A stretch of 37,887 bases of DNA from Planctomycetaceae bacterium UBA4732 (GCA_002404095.1 DHJA01000003.1:47671-85557); one strand, 5' to 3'. Shown: positions 1-8,741, numbered from the stretch's first letter. Notes: generated from the letters alone by a model not told the origin. Program-made: numbers and translations.

Positions 1-55
1 GTGCTGCGGACCAGGTCGCCTTCGGCGATGGAGTTAACCAACGGGGAAGCTTGCA

Positions 56-3000
56 CTACTCAACGTCCTCCTTCTCGTCCTCACCGCGCTTTTTGCGGAA
101 GCTCAGAATCTCTTCATAGGCCTGGGTCAGATAAGCTGTTTCCTTTGGGGAAATTTCCCAGAGCCGGGCCGCCGCGACGGCTAGCGCGCTTTCCAATGAA
201 TCTAGCTTCTCAAGATCGCCGTTTGCTGCCGCCTCTTTGTGACAATCGCGCGAGAGGCTGACAATGGCTTGGTGCGTTTTGTCCTTGGTTCTAAACTCTG
301 GAATTTTCACCCGCGAAACATCGGTTGGATAATACCGTTGCGTCTGGACCCCAACGGATGCACCGTAAAGCGCGACCCTGGCTGGTATCGAGTTTAACAA
401 TCCGCATAGGAAATGGGCCTCTTGTTGTGATTCCGACGTTAAGAACAGCAGCGTGTGGTCCGGTACAACTGCCTTGTGGCTGCCTTGTTGTGGCTCGACC
501 ACCGCACATTGGAATAATTCGGTCAGATCTTTGAATACAATCTTGTAGGGCGAAAGCGTGTAATTGCCGACATTTCCGATTGCGTAGAACTCCGGGCGTG
601 ATTTCAAGAGTTGTTTGTATCCACTTCGTTTTCGCAAAGGCTCCTCGAAGTCCTTGAAAAACGAGTAGGTAAGGGGGTATCTAGTTCTGAGTTGCGATAG
701 CAATACGGGCTGCGAGAAATTGTTGGGGTCGTGCGGGACAGCGATTAGAAATTCCGGCTTGGCGTGCCATGCCTGGACATCGCGCCCACGCAAAAGAGGG
801 TACAAAAAGTCGGCTTCGAGTTGCTTAGTAACCGATTGAACCTTGATTCGCCCGACATCTGCAAGATTTCGTATCAGGATGTTTTTCGAGTCGGATTTCA
901 CCTCTTCTACCCAATAAACTCCGTTTAGCCACGTGCAGGTCCCTGCGTATGCGCGATCCATTATCTTTGTAGATCGATCCCCAATTACCTTCTGTAGGAT
1001 AGGAAAAGCCTCCTTCTCGGCGGTCAGCCACGGACTTTCCTTAACGCTCGGTTCCACTGGGGCCGCGAGCCAATCTCGAACGGTAAACTGCTGCGCCACT
1101 TCCTCCAAACTACTTTCCGGGACGATGCTGCGTGGGACTATCGGAATCCACATTTTGTAGGGAACCGGATACTTTGTAGCGGCTCCTTTGCGGACGATAA
1201 TCGTCGCGGTTCGATTTATTGCGCCTTCAAAGGGCAGACAGAGCGACAAATCGCACACTTTCTCCATCCGAATTGATCGCGCCTCGCCAAGGCTGAATCG
1301 GCGGAATCCCTCGCAAGCTCCGCTCTTAAAGATTGATTGCGTGATTACAAACCCAAGGCTTCCGCCTTTCGATAGGTATTGGTCCATTGTCGCGTAGACG
1401 AACAGCGCAGAGAGTTCCTTTTTGACATTGCCCAGTCGCGACCCGGAAATCGCGCGTTCCCGAAGACGGTATTTGTCCCATAGTGATAGAGTAGCTTCTC
1501 GATAATCGCCTGGGAGACTTTCCCAATTCACCCAAGGGGGATTGCCAACGACATAGTCAACCTTTCCAACGAACAGCGGAGCGAAGGCGTTCTTAATGAT
1601 CCGCGCCCAAACGCCGTTTCGCTTCGTGTTTGCGAGCGCCACGAGTTGCTGAAAAAGCTCCTGATGCACGATCTCGTCATTCAGTGTGAGGCCTTCCTCC
1701 TTACAGCGCTGTAGGAAGTCGTTGCCCGAGTAACCATCGCGGACTGCGCGCTCCAGTTCCTGAGCATACTTCCCGAGTTCCTTTTGGTTCGAGGCAATAT
1801 CGGTGGGAATTAGGAAGGTTCCGGCCGCGGTTTTCAGTTCTTTGACAGGCTCGAGTTTGACTCCCAGAAAAGTACCGTATTCCGCTGGTGTTAGAATCGA
1901 ATCACAAAGGTAGATAGGGATTTCTACATCATCGACATGACCAACGAGATCGCGTATTGCGATAAGATAGTTGGTCCGCGCAGCCATCACCGCCAGCGGA
2001 TTCAAATCGAATCCCACCACATTCGCCAGAATCTTCTTGCACAGATCCCCTTCGTCGAACGAGCATTTTTCGCGGTTCTCGTCAAACCAGCGCTTAATGC
2101 GATTGATCGCCATGACGAGGAACGTGCCGGAGCCGCAGGCGGGGTCGAGAATGCGCTTGTCGGGATCGCCAACGTAACCGAGTTCGTTGAGGACATGCTC
2201 GGCCAGCCAGTCGGGCGTGTAGTATTCGCCCAGGTCGTGGCGGACGCTCTTGGGGAAAAGCTGCTGGTAGAGCTTCTTGAGCAGATCGCGGCTCGTCGCG
2301 GGATCTTCCGACATCGTGCCAGGGTTGTAATCGTCCAACTTGGACGCCATGCGCCGGACCAGCCGTTCGATCGGTTCGGTCCAGACGGCGGTATACCACG
2401 CAAACAGGTCGCCTTCGAGAAAGTTCGTGATGTTGAGATGTCGGAAAATGCCGCCGGCTTCCAGCTCCTCCATTGCGTGCTTGAGCTTGGCGCTGGTCAC
2501 GGCAGAGATCATCCCTTTCAGCGGCGTCGGCACCTTGTGGAAGAACGCCACGATTTCCGCCGCCAGCAATTTCATGAAAAGCGCATAGTAGGTGTGCAGC
2601 GCGAAGAGTAGCTCGGCCGGCTTGAGATCCTTGTCCTGCAAGCCGTAAAACTCCGCCAGTTTCTTGATCTTGTCCGACGGGTTGTCCACGTCGTAGCCGC
2701 AGACTTCGCCGAAGAGAATCTTCCACTGCTTGAAAAAGATCTGCGCCTTGGGGTGGTCTGTCGTGGCAATGGCATCGTAAAGGGCGTGGACGCCTTCGGT
2801 GGCGATGGACCCTTCCATGGCGCCGAAGTCGCCGGCCAGGTAATCGGGCTGGAACGGCTTGCCTTTTTGACCGAGGTTATAGAGCGCCCAGAGAAAGCGC
2901 TCGGCGGAAATCTTGTTGACCTCGACGGGTTCCTCGACCTGCCATTTGTCGTCGCGGAAACGGACGAAGATGAAAAGCTTGCCGTCGCAGCCGACGCCGA

Positions 3001-3367
3001 AGAGACTGCCCAGCGGGTGGCCGAGGTCGTTTTTCAGTCCCCGGAAGCGCGTTTTGATTTGCTCGACGACCTTCTTGCTGCCGGGAGAATCCAGCCGGGG
3101 GCCAAGCCGGTCGCCGGGGCTGGACGGGTTTTTGTATTCGACCAGCACGCGTGTGTAAAAGGAATCGATCCGCCCCTTGGCGACCGTGAATTCATGTTTG
3201 CCTTCCAGCCGAACACCTGTCATCTTTTCGAGGAATGCAAGCTGCCGTTCGACCTCGATGCGGACTTCTTCCTCCTTGGTGGCCAGCGCGGCGGCGTGGC
3301 GCACCTGCTCCGCGAATTCCGCGGCTTGCTTACCGATCAATTCGTCGAGCGATTGCGGATTGGCCAT
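56..3367 (-). CDS. Single-chain restriction-modification enzyme (type IIG/Eco57I-like adenine methyltransferase with nuclease domain)
   Basis: The 1103-residue product should methylate adenine in a specific site and cut unmodified DNA. An N-terminal PD-(D/E)xK-like nuclease motif is visible as D68, E77 and K79 (GRIDSF, then VEYK). An alpha-helical middle leads to HDLGEYYTP (about 378), SAM-binding motif I LDPACGSGTF (407-416) and catalytic motif IV NPPW (609-612). The C-terminal third, with LYPLLRGRDV, resembles the target-recognition domain of TaqI/Eco57I-type enzymes. The ATG start has an AGGA-type ribosome site. No separate S, R or BREX genes are beside it, so it probably acts alone. The recognition half (about 300-2000) looks clearly AT-richer than the N-terminal half, which suggests a domain swap. 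The function class is firm; the recognition site is unknown. Confidence 0.88.
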   Translation of the reverse strand: MANPQSLDELIGKQAAEFAEQVRHAAALATKEEEVRIEVERQLAFLEKMTGVRLEGKHEFTVAKGRIDSFYTRVLVEYKNPSSPGDRLGPRLDSPGSKKVVEQIKTRFRGLKNDLGHPLGSLFGVGCDGKLFIFVRFRDDKWQVEEPVEVNKISAERFLWALYNLGQKGKPFQPDYLAGDFGAMEGSIATEGVHALYDAIATTDHPKAQIFFKQWKILFGEVCGYDVDNPSDKIKKLAEFYGLQDKDLKPAELLFALHTYYALFMKLLAAEIVAFFHKVPTPLKGMISAVTSAKLKHAMEELEAGGIFRHLNITNFLEGDLFAWYTAVWTEPIERLVRRMASKLDDYNPGTMSEDPATSRDLLKKLYQQLFPKSVRHDLGEYYTPDWLAEHVLNELGYVGDPDKRILDPACGSGTFLVMAINRIKRWFDENREKCSFDEGDLCKKILANVVGFDLNPLAVMAARTNYLIAIRDLVGHVDDVEIPIYLCDSILTPAEYGTFLGVKLEPVKELKTAAGTFLIPTDIASNQKELGKYAQELERAVRDGYSGNDFLQRCKEEGLTLNDEIVHQELFQQLVALANTKRNGVWARIIKNAFAPLFVGKVDYVVGNPPWVNWESLPGDYREATLSLWDKYRLRERAISGSRLGNVKKELSALFVYATMDQYLSKGGSLGFVITQSIFKSGACEGFRRFSLGEARSIRMEKVCDLSLCLPFEGAINRTATIIVRKGAATKYPVPYKMWIPIVPRSIVPESSLEEVAQQFTVRDWLAAPVEPSVKESPWLTAEKEAFPILQKVIGDRSTKIMDRAYAGTCTWLNGVYWVEEVKSDSKNILIRNLADVGRIKVQSVTKQLEADFLYPLLRGRDVQAWHAKPEFLIAVPHDPNNFSQPVLLSQLRTRYPLTYSFFKDFEEPLRKRSGYKQLLKSRPEFYAIGNVGNYTLSPYKIVFKDLTELFQCAVVEPQQGSHKAVVPDHTLLFLTSESQQEAHFLCGLLNSIPARVALYGASVGVQTQRYYPTDVSRVKIPEFRTKDKTHQAIVSLSRDCHKEAAANGDLEKLDSLESALAVAAARLWEISPKETAYLTQAYEEILSFRKKRGEDEKEDVE

Positions 3368-3576
3368 GATCCGGGTTCCTGTGAGATGGCTCTAGCGTAC
3401 CCGATTGGGGAGGAATATCAAGGAAGAAGAAGCGGAGTGGGAAAGGAAAGGAGCGCCATGCTCCAAAGAGACAAACCCGGAGCCTACGGACGGCGAACGC
3501 CGCCATCCGCGAACGGCTTCATTAGGGAGTTTATGAGTCCTTTAATAGGAATATAAAGGAAAAGGCGACTGGAATG

Positions 3577-3704
3577 CTCTGTAGAAAAGCCTCGTTGTTG
3601 AGGGTGGCACGCTCTGAGGTACTCCGAAGGGCGTGGGCCGTTGCAGGGGAACCACGCCCTTCGGAGTACCTCAGAGCGTGCCACCCACGAGCTTTTCTAC
3701 AGAG
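3577..3704. repeat. Long inverted repeat, family E (MITE-like)
   Basis: The arms are 3577-3636 and 3652-3704. Thirty-five bases next to the loop (GGGTGGCACGCTCTGAGGTA onwards) and fourteen at the outer ends (CTCTGTAGAAAAGC) pair perfectly, with a 7-base length difference between them. The loop is about 15 bases. It is much longer than a normal terminator and has no coding capacity. I see no clear target-site duplication. Confidence 0.85.
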
Positions 3705-3881
3705 TACAGCGGGAACCTTTTCGGGGGCGTAGCGAGCGACGACGGCGTGGCGCTACGGAAATAAAAGGCGCCAGCTGTCACGGACTTGCGTTCACGCAGA
3801 AACCAGAAAAATGACTTTCCAGCCGTGAACGGGCTATTAGGAAGCCGGCCCATATTCTGAGCGGGATGTCGAAAAAGGGCC

Positions 3882-3919
3882 GCGGACTTATTGGATGGTA
3901 AATAGAACAATAAGTCCGC
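3882..3919. terminator. Hairpin downstream of the first DUF1080 gene (family F)
   Basis: Arms GCGGACTTATT (3882-3892) and AATAAGTCCGC (3909-3919) are perfectly paired around a 16-base loop. It lies 20 bases past the stop of the minus-strand DUF1080 gene. A related hairpin lies in the same position behind the second DUF1080 copy (7821-7855). It may be a terminator or a repeat unit; there is no strong T-run. Confidence 0.5.
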
Positions 3920-3939
3920 TTCCCCCTCATACGTCCGAA

Positions 3940-4605
3940 TCACAGCTCCTTCACATACACATTGCGGAACTCGACGCGGTTGCTGTGACTTTGCAAGCCG
4001 AGATGACCCTTTTCGCGCTTCAGGCCGGGGTGATCTTTTTCCGACGCCTCCTTGTAGTCGTCGAGATTGGCGTCCACCGTTTTGACGCCGTTTAACACGA
4101 TGGTGATCTGCCGGCCCTTGGCAGTGATGTCGATGGTGTTCCACTCGCCCACCGGCTTCAGCGCGTCCTTCGACGGAGCCACGACGCCGTAAATCGCGCC
4201 TGTCAACTGCACCGGCTTAAGATCCTTGTAGTTCTTTTTGTGCCATACGTCGTCGAGCAGCTGAATTTCCATCCCGGAGTAAGACACGTTGCCCTTGAGC
4301 GGGGCGCGCAGGGCCACGCCGCTGTTGCCGCCTTCGGACATCTTGAAGTCCACGCGCACCTCGAAGTCGCCGTACTCTTTGTCCGTCAACAGCCAGCCGC
4401 CGCCGCCGCTCTTCGTCACGATCATGCCGTTTTCAACCGCCCAGGCGTCCTTCTTGCCATCGAGAACCTCCCAGCCGGCCAGGTCTTTGCCGTCGAATAG
4501 AGGCGTAAAGCCCTCGGGTAGATCCTTTTCTTTGTCGGCCGGCCGCGCCGGCGACAGTGCCAGTAGGGCGGCGATCAGGGAAAGCGGGAAAAGTCGGCGA
4601 AACAT
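3940..4605 (-). CDS. DUF1080 (3-keto-disaccharide hydrolase-like) secreted protein, copy 1
   Basis: A 221-residue exported protein with an N-terminal signal peptide (MFRRLFPLSLIAALLALSPA) followed by one DUF1080 domain. This concanavalin-like fold is very common in planctomycetes and some members act on 3-keto sugars. Family landmarks are FDGKDLAGWEV, GNSGVALRAP, GMEIQLLDD, GAIYGVVAP, GEWNTIDI and the terminal HSNRVEFRNVYVKEL. A good AAGGAGA site lies 8 bases before the ATG. A second copy at 7873-8538 differs at about 13 of 221 residues, mostly conservatively, so both are probably still under selection. The true substrate is not shown by sequence. Confidence 0.9.
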   Translation of the reverse strand: MFRRLFPLSLIAALLALSPARPADKEKDLPEGFTPLFDGKDLAGWEVLDGKKDAWAVENGMIVTKSGGGGWLLTDKEYGDFEVRVDFKMSEGGNSGVALRAPLKGNVSYSGMEIQLLDDVWHKKNYKDLKPVQLTGAIYGVVAPSKDALKPVGEWNTIDITAKGRQITIVLNGVKTVDANLDDYKEASEKDHPGLKREKGHLGLQSHSNRVEFRNVYVKEL

Positions 4606-4726
4606 GGGTGGGTCTCCTTGTGGCGGGTGCGGGCGATGGTATGAGGACGATTATCCACGCGCGCCGCGGCCGATGCAAGGTAAACGTGAAAAGAGAAGGC
4701 GATTCTGGCAGTGGCCGGCACGCTTG

Positions 4727-4776
4727 TGCGCCACACCGCTGCACCATTGCGCCATTTGGCGCAGCGGTGTGGCGCA
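4727..4776. repeat. Perfect 16-bp inverted repeat
   Basis: Arms TGCGCCACACCGCTGC (4727-4742) and GCAGCGGTGTGGCGCA (4761-4776) enclose an 18-base loop. It lies in the part of copy 1 that has no match in copy 2. The function is unknown. Confidence 0.7.
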
Positions 4777-5100
4777 ACGTAAGCTGTTGGCAGGTTTGGA
4801 TTTTCTGGGGCTTGCGCCACTGCGCCAAGATCCTGGGCGCCCGACACGCGTCCCTTATTCCTTGCGGTTCCGGCGCGGGTCCAGCTCCCACACCGGATCG
4901 CTCACACCCGCCATCCGTTGTTGCCGTACGCCGGCTTGTTCCAGCGCCCGTTGCAGCGTCCGCCGGGCGCTCCCCGCGATCTGGGCGTCGAGGTAGCATA
5001 GCCCCGTCGGACGCGGACCGTCCGCCACCCATTTTCAGCCGCACCCATGCGGTTCATGCCTTCCCTGGCGGAGCGGATACCGTTGTTGAGCGCCGGCGCC

Positions 5101-5136
5101 CATTTCGATCGGTATGGCATCACACGGTTGTGGTGA
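5101..5136 (+). pseudogene. VapC (PIN toxin) C-terminal remnant, copy 1
   Basis: Twelve codons encode HFDRYGITRLW and a stop, the characteristic end of many VapC toxins. The corresponding tail of copy 2 (FDRYGVTRLW) ends at 9045. No start or catalytic N-terminus is present here, so only the 3' end of the toxin gene survives. Confidence 0.65.
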
Positions 5137-5147
5137 ATCGGAGCAGT

Positions 5148-5376
5148 CGTTCAGCCGTCCCCGCCGGCGGCGATGTTTCCGATCCTGGTGTTCGTGGTTC
5201 TGGAGATCACGGCCCAATCGTTTCAGGCGACGCCGACGCGGCACTACCCGGCCCTGGCGTTGGCGGTGCTGCCGGCGCTGGCGCGCCCGATTACGATCCC
5301 GCTCAACGCCGTCCTCGGCGCCAACTCGCCGACCCCCTACGCCGCGGCTGCGCCAGTTCCCAGCTCCCTCGGGTGA
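5148..5376 (+). pseudogene. Fragment of a membrane permease (NCS2/xanthine-uracil-like), copy 1
   Basis: A short open stretch reads LEITAQSFQATPTRHYPALA and then a hydrophobic run. It matches 9053-9247 closely but is out of phase near its start through a one-base length difference, and is cut at about 5346. GLEITAQSFxATPxRHYPA recalls a transmembrane segment of NCS2/AGZA purine permeases; this family guess is from memory. It cannot make a functional transporter. Confidence 0.5.
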
Positions 5377-5533
5377 ACAATTACGCTAAATATAATCCTT
5401 TCAAATCTCCGATAGCAGTTACAGGCAGGAAGAGCGGCATTTAAACACCCTTGAGTACAAATTACCCAGACTGCGCAGAAAGCGGTCCCTGAGGGGGGAC
5501 GGCCGCGGCCCTGGTCTTTACAGGAGAGGATCC

Positions 5534-6940
5534 ATGCGAAAGGAATTGGTTACGGCCGTACTCGTTTTGGCGGCGGGCACAGGCCTGGCCCTGGGAGAGT
5601 CTGAGTCCTCCACATCACCGGCGCTCCTCCCCACGACTGTCGCGGTGAGCCAAGCGGCACAGCCGCATTCGCCGTACAGCGCGGAGCAGGTTCCGCACGA
5701 CGCATGGACTTCGGAGGGCACGCCAGAACTCTGCCCCGGTGCGCCCTGCGCAAAGACCGACTGGGTCTGCGACGATCCCGGCTGTTTCTGGCTGAGGGCC
5801 GAGTATTTACACTGGTGGACCAAGGACAGCCGGCTCCCCGTCCTGATCACGACCGCTACGCCTGGCGCCACACTCCTCCCCGGCGCGCTGGGGCAGCCCG
5901 GCACGGTCGGGCTGTTCGGCGGCTCCGGACTGGAGGACGACGAGCGATCGGGCGGTCGCTTCACCGGCGGCTTTTGGCTCAACGAGTGCCATACGGTCGG
6001 CCTCGAAGGCAGCTACTTCTTCCTCGGATCCCGCTCGGCGTCCTTCGACGCTGCTTCCACCGGTGTGCTGGGCTCCGCGGTGATTGCCCGCCCCTTCTTC
6101 GATGTGCTCAGCGGCACTGAGAACGCGCAACTGGTGGCTTTCCCCGGCATAGCCAGCGGGGACATTCACCTGCGCTATTTCAGCCGTCTACAGGGGGCGG
6201 AGCTTAACGCGATTTACAACGTCTGTTGCTGCCCGCGTTGCGAGCCAGAGTGCGCCGACGAGCCACGGGCGGAACTCAACACGCTTTGCAACACATGTTG
6301 CGGCTGGAACTACCGACTGGAACTGCTGAGCGGCTTCCGCTTCCTGGATCTGGACGAGGGCCTCGGCATCACCGAGACCGCCCGGGTGAATCCGGCGCTG
6401 CCTTCGGGCAGCCCGTTCTTTGGCGGGAACACCATCACCATGGCCGACCAGTTCAACGCCCACAATTACTTCTACGGCGGTCAGGTCGGGGCCCGGACAG
6501 AGGTGCGTAGGGGGCGGCTGTTCGTCGAGGCTGTGGGTAAAGTCGCTCTGGGCGAGACCCGCGAGATCGTCGACATTCACGGCGCGACGGCGATCACCCC
6601 CCTGGGCGGGACGCCGGTGGTGACCCCTGTCGGGTTCCTGGCCTCGGGGAGCAACAGCGGCCACTTTACCCGTGATAAGTTTGCGGTGGTCCCCGAAGCC
6701 GGAATCAACGTCGGCTGCCAGGTCACCGACCACCTGCGGGCCTTTGTCGGGTACACCTTCCTGTACTGGAGTTCGGTCGTCCGTCCGGGGGATCAGATCG
6801 ATGTGGGCCTGAGCGGCACACAGATCCCGACCGATACTCGGTTCAACCCCCAGGCCGGGCCGGCGCGTCCCGCCTTCCTTCTCCGAGACACGAGCTTCTG
6901 GACCCAGGGCATCAACGTCGGCATGGAATTCCGTTACTAA
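5534..6940 (+). CDS. BBP7-family outer-membrane beta-barrel protein
   Basis: A 468-residue protein with an N-terminal signal peptide (MRKELVTAVLVLAAGTGLAL). The mature start CFWLRAEYLHWWTK and the end WTQGINVGMEFRY, with its aromatic last residue, are typical of the planctomycete BBP7 outer-membrane barrel family. Members are found in the cell envelope; their role is unknown. A strong AGGAGAGG site precedes the ATG. A cysteine-rich stretch (CCCPRCEPEC, then CNTCC; residues about 230-257) contains two copies of an AELN...CC unit, apparently an internal duplication placed in a loop. The next gene, 110 bases on, encodes another exported surface protein. It is inserted between the two duplicated DUF1080 segments. 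Confidence 0.82.
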   Translation: MRKELVTAVLVLAAGTGLALGESESSTSPALLPTTVAVSQAAQPHSPYSAEQVPHDAWTSEGTPELCPGAPCAKTDWVCDDPGCFWLRAEYLHWWTKDSRLPVLITTATPGATLLPGALGQPGTVGLFGGSGLEDDERSGGRFTGGFWLNECHTVGLEGSYFFLGSRSASFDAASTGVLGSAVIARPFFDVLSGTENAQLVAFPGIASGDIHLRYFSRLQGAELNAIYNVCCCPRCEPECADEPRAELNTLCNTCCGWNYRLELLSGFRFLDLDEGLGITETARVNPALPSGSPFFGGNTITMADQFNAHNYFYGGQVGARTEVRRGRLFVEAVGKVALGETREIVDIHGATAITPLGGTPVVTPVGFLASGSNSGHFTRDKFAVVPEAGINVGCQVTDHLRAFVGYTFLYWSSVVRPGDQIDVGLSGTQIPTDTRFNPQAGPARPAFLLRDTSFWTQGINVGMEFRY

Positions 6941-7050
6941 CCGAGGGGGGGCTTCCCGTTTGCCCCCTCCTCTTCAAGCCACAAGCCAGCAGCGGCGTTC
7001 CCTCGCTCCCGTTCCGGCCGAGGGTGTGCCGCGCGAAAGGAGATGCGATC

Positions 7051-7755
7051 ATGAAAATGTCCCTACGTATATTGTTGAGTCGCTTCTACAGCAAGAACGC
7101 AGCGGCCTTGCGCGTACCGCCACGCAGGCCCAGCTTCCGGCCGACATTGGAGGCACTCGAGGGCCGCCTGGTGCCTGCCCTCATCGTCAGCGAGATTGGG
7201 CTCCTGGCGCCCGGCCTTCTGTTCCCGGGAACTGGCCCCCAGGGATTTCAGGGCGCCACGGGGGCTACGGGCGCCACGGGGGCTACGGGCGCGACTGGCG
7301 CCACGGGAGCTACGGGCCCGGCGCTAAACTTCGGCTCTTTCTTTTTCCTTGCTCCAGGCGACAACGCGGCTACGATCGCGGCCGGCGCCCCAGTGCTGTT
7401 TCCCCAAAATGGCCCCAACTCAGGGAGCGGTATCGTTCGCACCGGCGCGGGCACCTTCCTATTGCCCGCCATTGGTACCTACCAGATTAGCTGGCAGGCG
7501 AGCATCGACGAAGCGGGTCAGCTTGACCTGTGGCTCGACCCCGGTACAGGAGCAATTGAGCAGTCCACCACCGTGGCCGGCCGCGCGACCGGCACCAACC
7601 AGATCGTCAACACGGTATTAATCACTACAACCGTTCCGGGCACGGTGCTGACCGTCCGCAACCCGTCCGGCAATTCGCCGGCACTCACGATCACGCCGAA
7701 GGCGGGCGGGACCCACGCTGTAAGCGGGTGGCTCGTGATTGAACAGATCGGCTAA
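7051..7755 (+). CDS. Exported collagen-like protein with BclA-like C-terminal domain
   Basis: The start chosen is the ATG at 7051, behind AAAGGAGA. The 234-residue protein has three parts. An N-terminal targeting stretch contains PTLEALEGRLVPA, like the LEPR-XLL-type motif of large planctomycete exported proteins. Then comes a short collagen-like run of Gly-X-Y triplets, mostly GAT (about residues 60-90), and finally a beta-rich domain of about 140 residues (LAPGDNAATI, GTYQISWQA, GWLVIEQIG) like the trimeric, C1q-like C-terminus of Bacillus exosporium BclA. It is probably a trimeric surface filament. It lies downstream of the BBP7 barrel, probably co-transcribed; whether they interact is inference. 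Confidence 0.78.
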   Translation: MKMSLRILLSRFYSKNAAALRVPPRRPSFRPTLEALEGRLVPALIVSEIGLLAPGLLFPGTGPQGFQGATGATGATGATGATGATGATGPALNFGSFFFLAPGDNAATIAAGAPVLFPQNGPNSGSGIVRTGAGTFLLPAIGTYQISWQASIDEAGQLDLWLDPGTGAIEQSTTVAGRATGTNQIVNTVLITTTVPGTVLTVRNPSGNSPALTITPKAGGTHAVSGWLVIEQIG

Positions 7756-7820
7756 CGGAGGCACACAAGGCCGTCGCAGTGGAGATCGATGCCTGGGAGA
7801 CCGCGGGCCCTGGAAAAGGG

Positions 7821-7855
7821 GACGCGGACCTATTGATATAAAATAGGTCCGCGTC
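7821..7855. terminator. Hairpin downstream of the second DUF1080 gene (family F)
   Basis: Perfect 14-base arms GACGCGGACCTATT (7821-7834) and AATAGGTCCGCGTC (7842-7855) enclose a 7-base loop. It lies between the converging collagen-like gene and DUF1080 copy 2 and could terminate both. A related hairpin, with the same leading CTGGAAAAGG, is at 10270-10304. Confidence 0.6.
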
Positions 7856-7872
7856 ATCTTTTATGTCTCGGA

Positions 7873-8538
7873 TTACAATTCCTTTACGTACACATTGCGG
7901 AACTCGACGCGGTTGCTGTGGCTCTGCAAGCCGAGATGGCCCTTTTCGCGTTTCAGTCCGGGATGGTCCTTTTCCGCCGCCTCCTTGTAGTCGTCGAGGT
8001 TGGCGTCCACCCTCTTGACGCCGTTCAACAAGATAGTGATCTGCCGGCCCTTGGCGGTGATGTTGATGGTGTTCCACTCGCCCACCGGCTTCAGCGCGTC
8101 CTTCGACGGCGCCACGACGCCGTAAATCGCGCCCGTGTACTGCACCGGCTTGAGGTCCTTGAGGTTCTTCTTGTGCCACACGTCGTCGAGCAGCTGGATC
8201 TCCATCCCCGTGTTAGACACGTTGCCCGATAGCGGGGCGCGCAGGGCCACGCCGCTGTTGCCGCCTTCGGACATCTTGAAGTCCACGCGAACCTCGAAGT
8301 CGCCGTACTCTTTGTCCGTCATCAACCAGCCGCCGCCGCCGGTCTTGGTCACGATCATGCCGTCTTCAACCGCCCAGGCGTCCTTCTTGCCGTCGAGAAC
8401 CTCCCAGCCGGCCAGGTCCTTGCCGTCGAATAGGGGCGTAAAGCCCTCGGGTACATCTTTTTCTTTGTCGGCCGGCCGCGCCGGCGACAGCGCCAGCAGG
8501 GCCGCGATCAGGGAAAGCGGGAAAAGTCGGCGAAACAT
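7873..8538 (-). CDS. DUF1080 (3-keto-disaccharide hydrolase-like) secreted protein, copy 2
   Basis: This is a 221-residue paralogue of the protein at 3940-4605, with the same signal peptide, the same length and about 94% identity. Changes cluster in two patches (SYSGMEI to SNTGMEI; NYKDLKPVQL to NLKDLKPVQY), which could lie at the ligand site. It has the same AAGGAGA ribosome site and matching upstream DNA, so both genes probably started with the same promoter. Its function is as uncertain as that of copy 1. Confidence 0.9.
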   Translation of the reverse strand: MFRRLFPLSLIAALLALSPARPADKEKDVPEGFTPLFDGKDLAGWEVLDGKKDAWAVEDGMIVTKTGGGGWLMTDKEYGDFEVRVDFKMSEGGNSGVALRAPLSGNVSNTGMEIQLLDDVWHKKNLKDLKPVQYTGAIYGVVAPSKDALKPVGEWNTINITAKGRQITILLNGVKRVDANLDDYKEAAEKDHPGLKREKGHLGLQSHSNRVEFRNVYVKEL

Positions 8539-8741
8539 GGGTGGATCTCCTTGTGGCGGGTGCGGGCGATGGTATGGGAACGATTATCCCCCCGCGCCGC
8601 GGCCGATGCAAGGTAAACGTGAAAAGAGAATGCGCGTATCGAGGCGCGCTTGCTCCGCGGAATGACTGGCGACGCGGGCCGGATTGTGCTTTGATGAGCG
8701 GAGCGGACGGTTTCCGATTCGCCCCACGGAGGCGCTGAGCC

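Larger units (their letters stand above)
3368..3939. other. Intergenic stretch without a gene, holding two inverted repeats
   Basis: No convincing open frame lies between the restriction-modification gene and the first DUF1080 gene. The stretch holds a long inverted repeat (3577-3704) and a short hairpin (3882-3919), listed separately. The rest shows nothing I can name. Confidence 0.6.
3940..5346. repeat. Segmental duplication, copy 1
   Basis: This segment matches 7873-9247: the whole DUF1080 gene, about 100 bases upstream of it, then after a non-matching middle the VapC tail and the permease fragment. Homology stops near 5346, just after the TACGCCGC shared by both copies. The non-matching middle (about 4713-5100) means that one copy lost or gained sequence after duplication. 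Confidence 0.8.
4606..5533. other. Gene-poor duplicated stretch with remnants
   Basis: Bases 4606-4712 match the region upstream of the second DUF1080 gene. Within the stretch I recognise a hairpin (4727-4776), the last codons of a VapC toxin (5101-5136) and a broken permease fragment (from about 5148). The open frames spanning this region on either strand have no recognisable family and look spurious. The last 50 bases hold the AGGAGAGG ribosome site of the BBP7 gene. Confidence 0.6.

Noticed and set aside
56..3367. PglX of a BREX system
   Set aside because: PglX is also a large adenine methyltransferase, but it lacks the N-terminal nuclease motif seen here and no brxA, brxB, brxC, pglZ or brxL gene is adjacent in the window.
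2753..3556. Open frame of 267 codons on the plus strand opposite the restriction-modification gene
   Set aside because: Antisense shadow of a well-supported gene; no family features.
4557..5444. Open frame of 295 codons on the plus strand
   Set aside because: It runs antisense to the start of DUF1080 copy 1 and across the toxin and permease remnants in the wrong phase; its Arg/Pro-rich product is typical of chance frames in GC-rich DNA.
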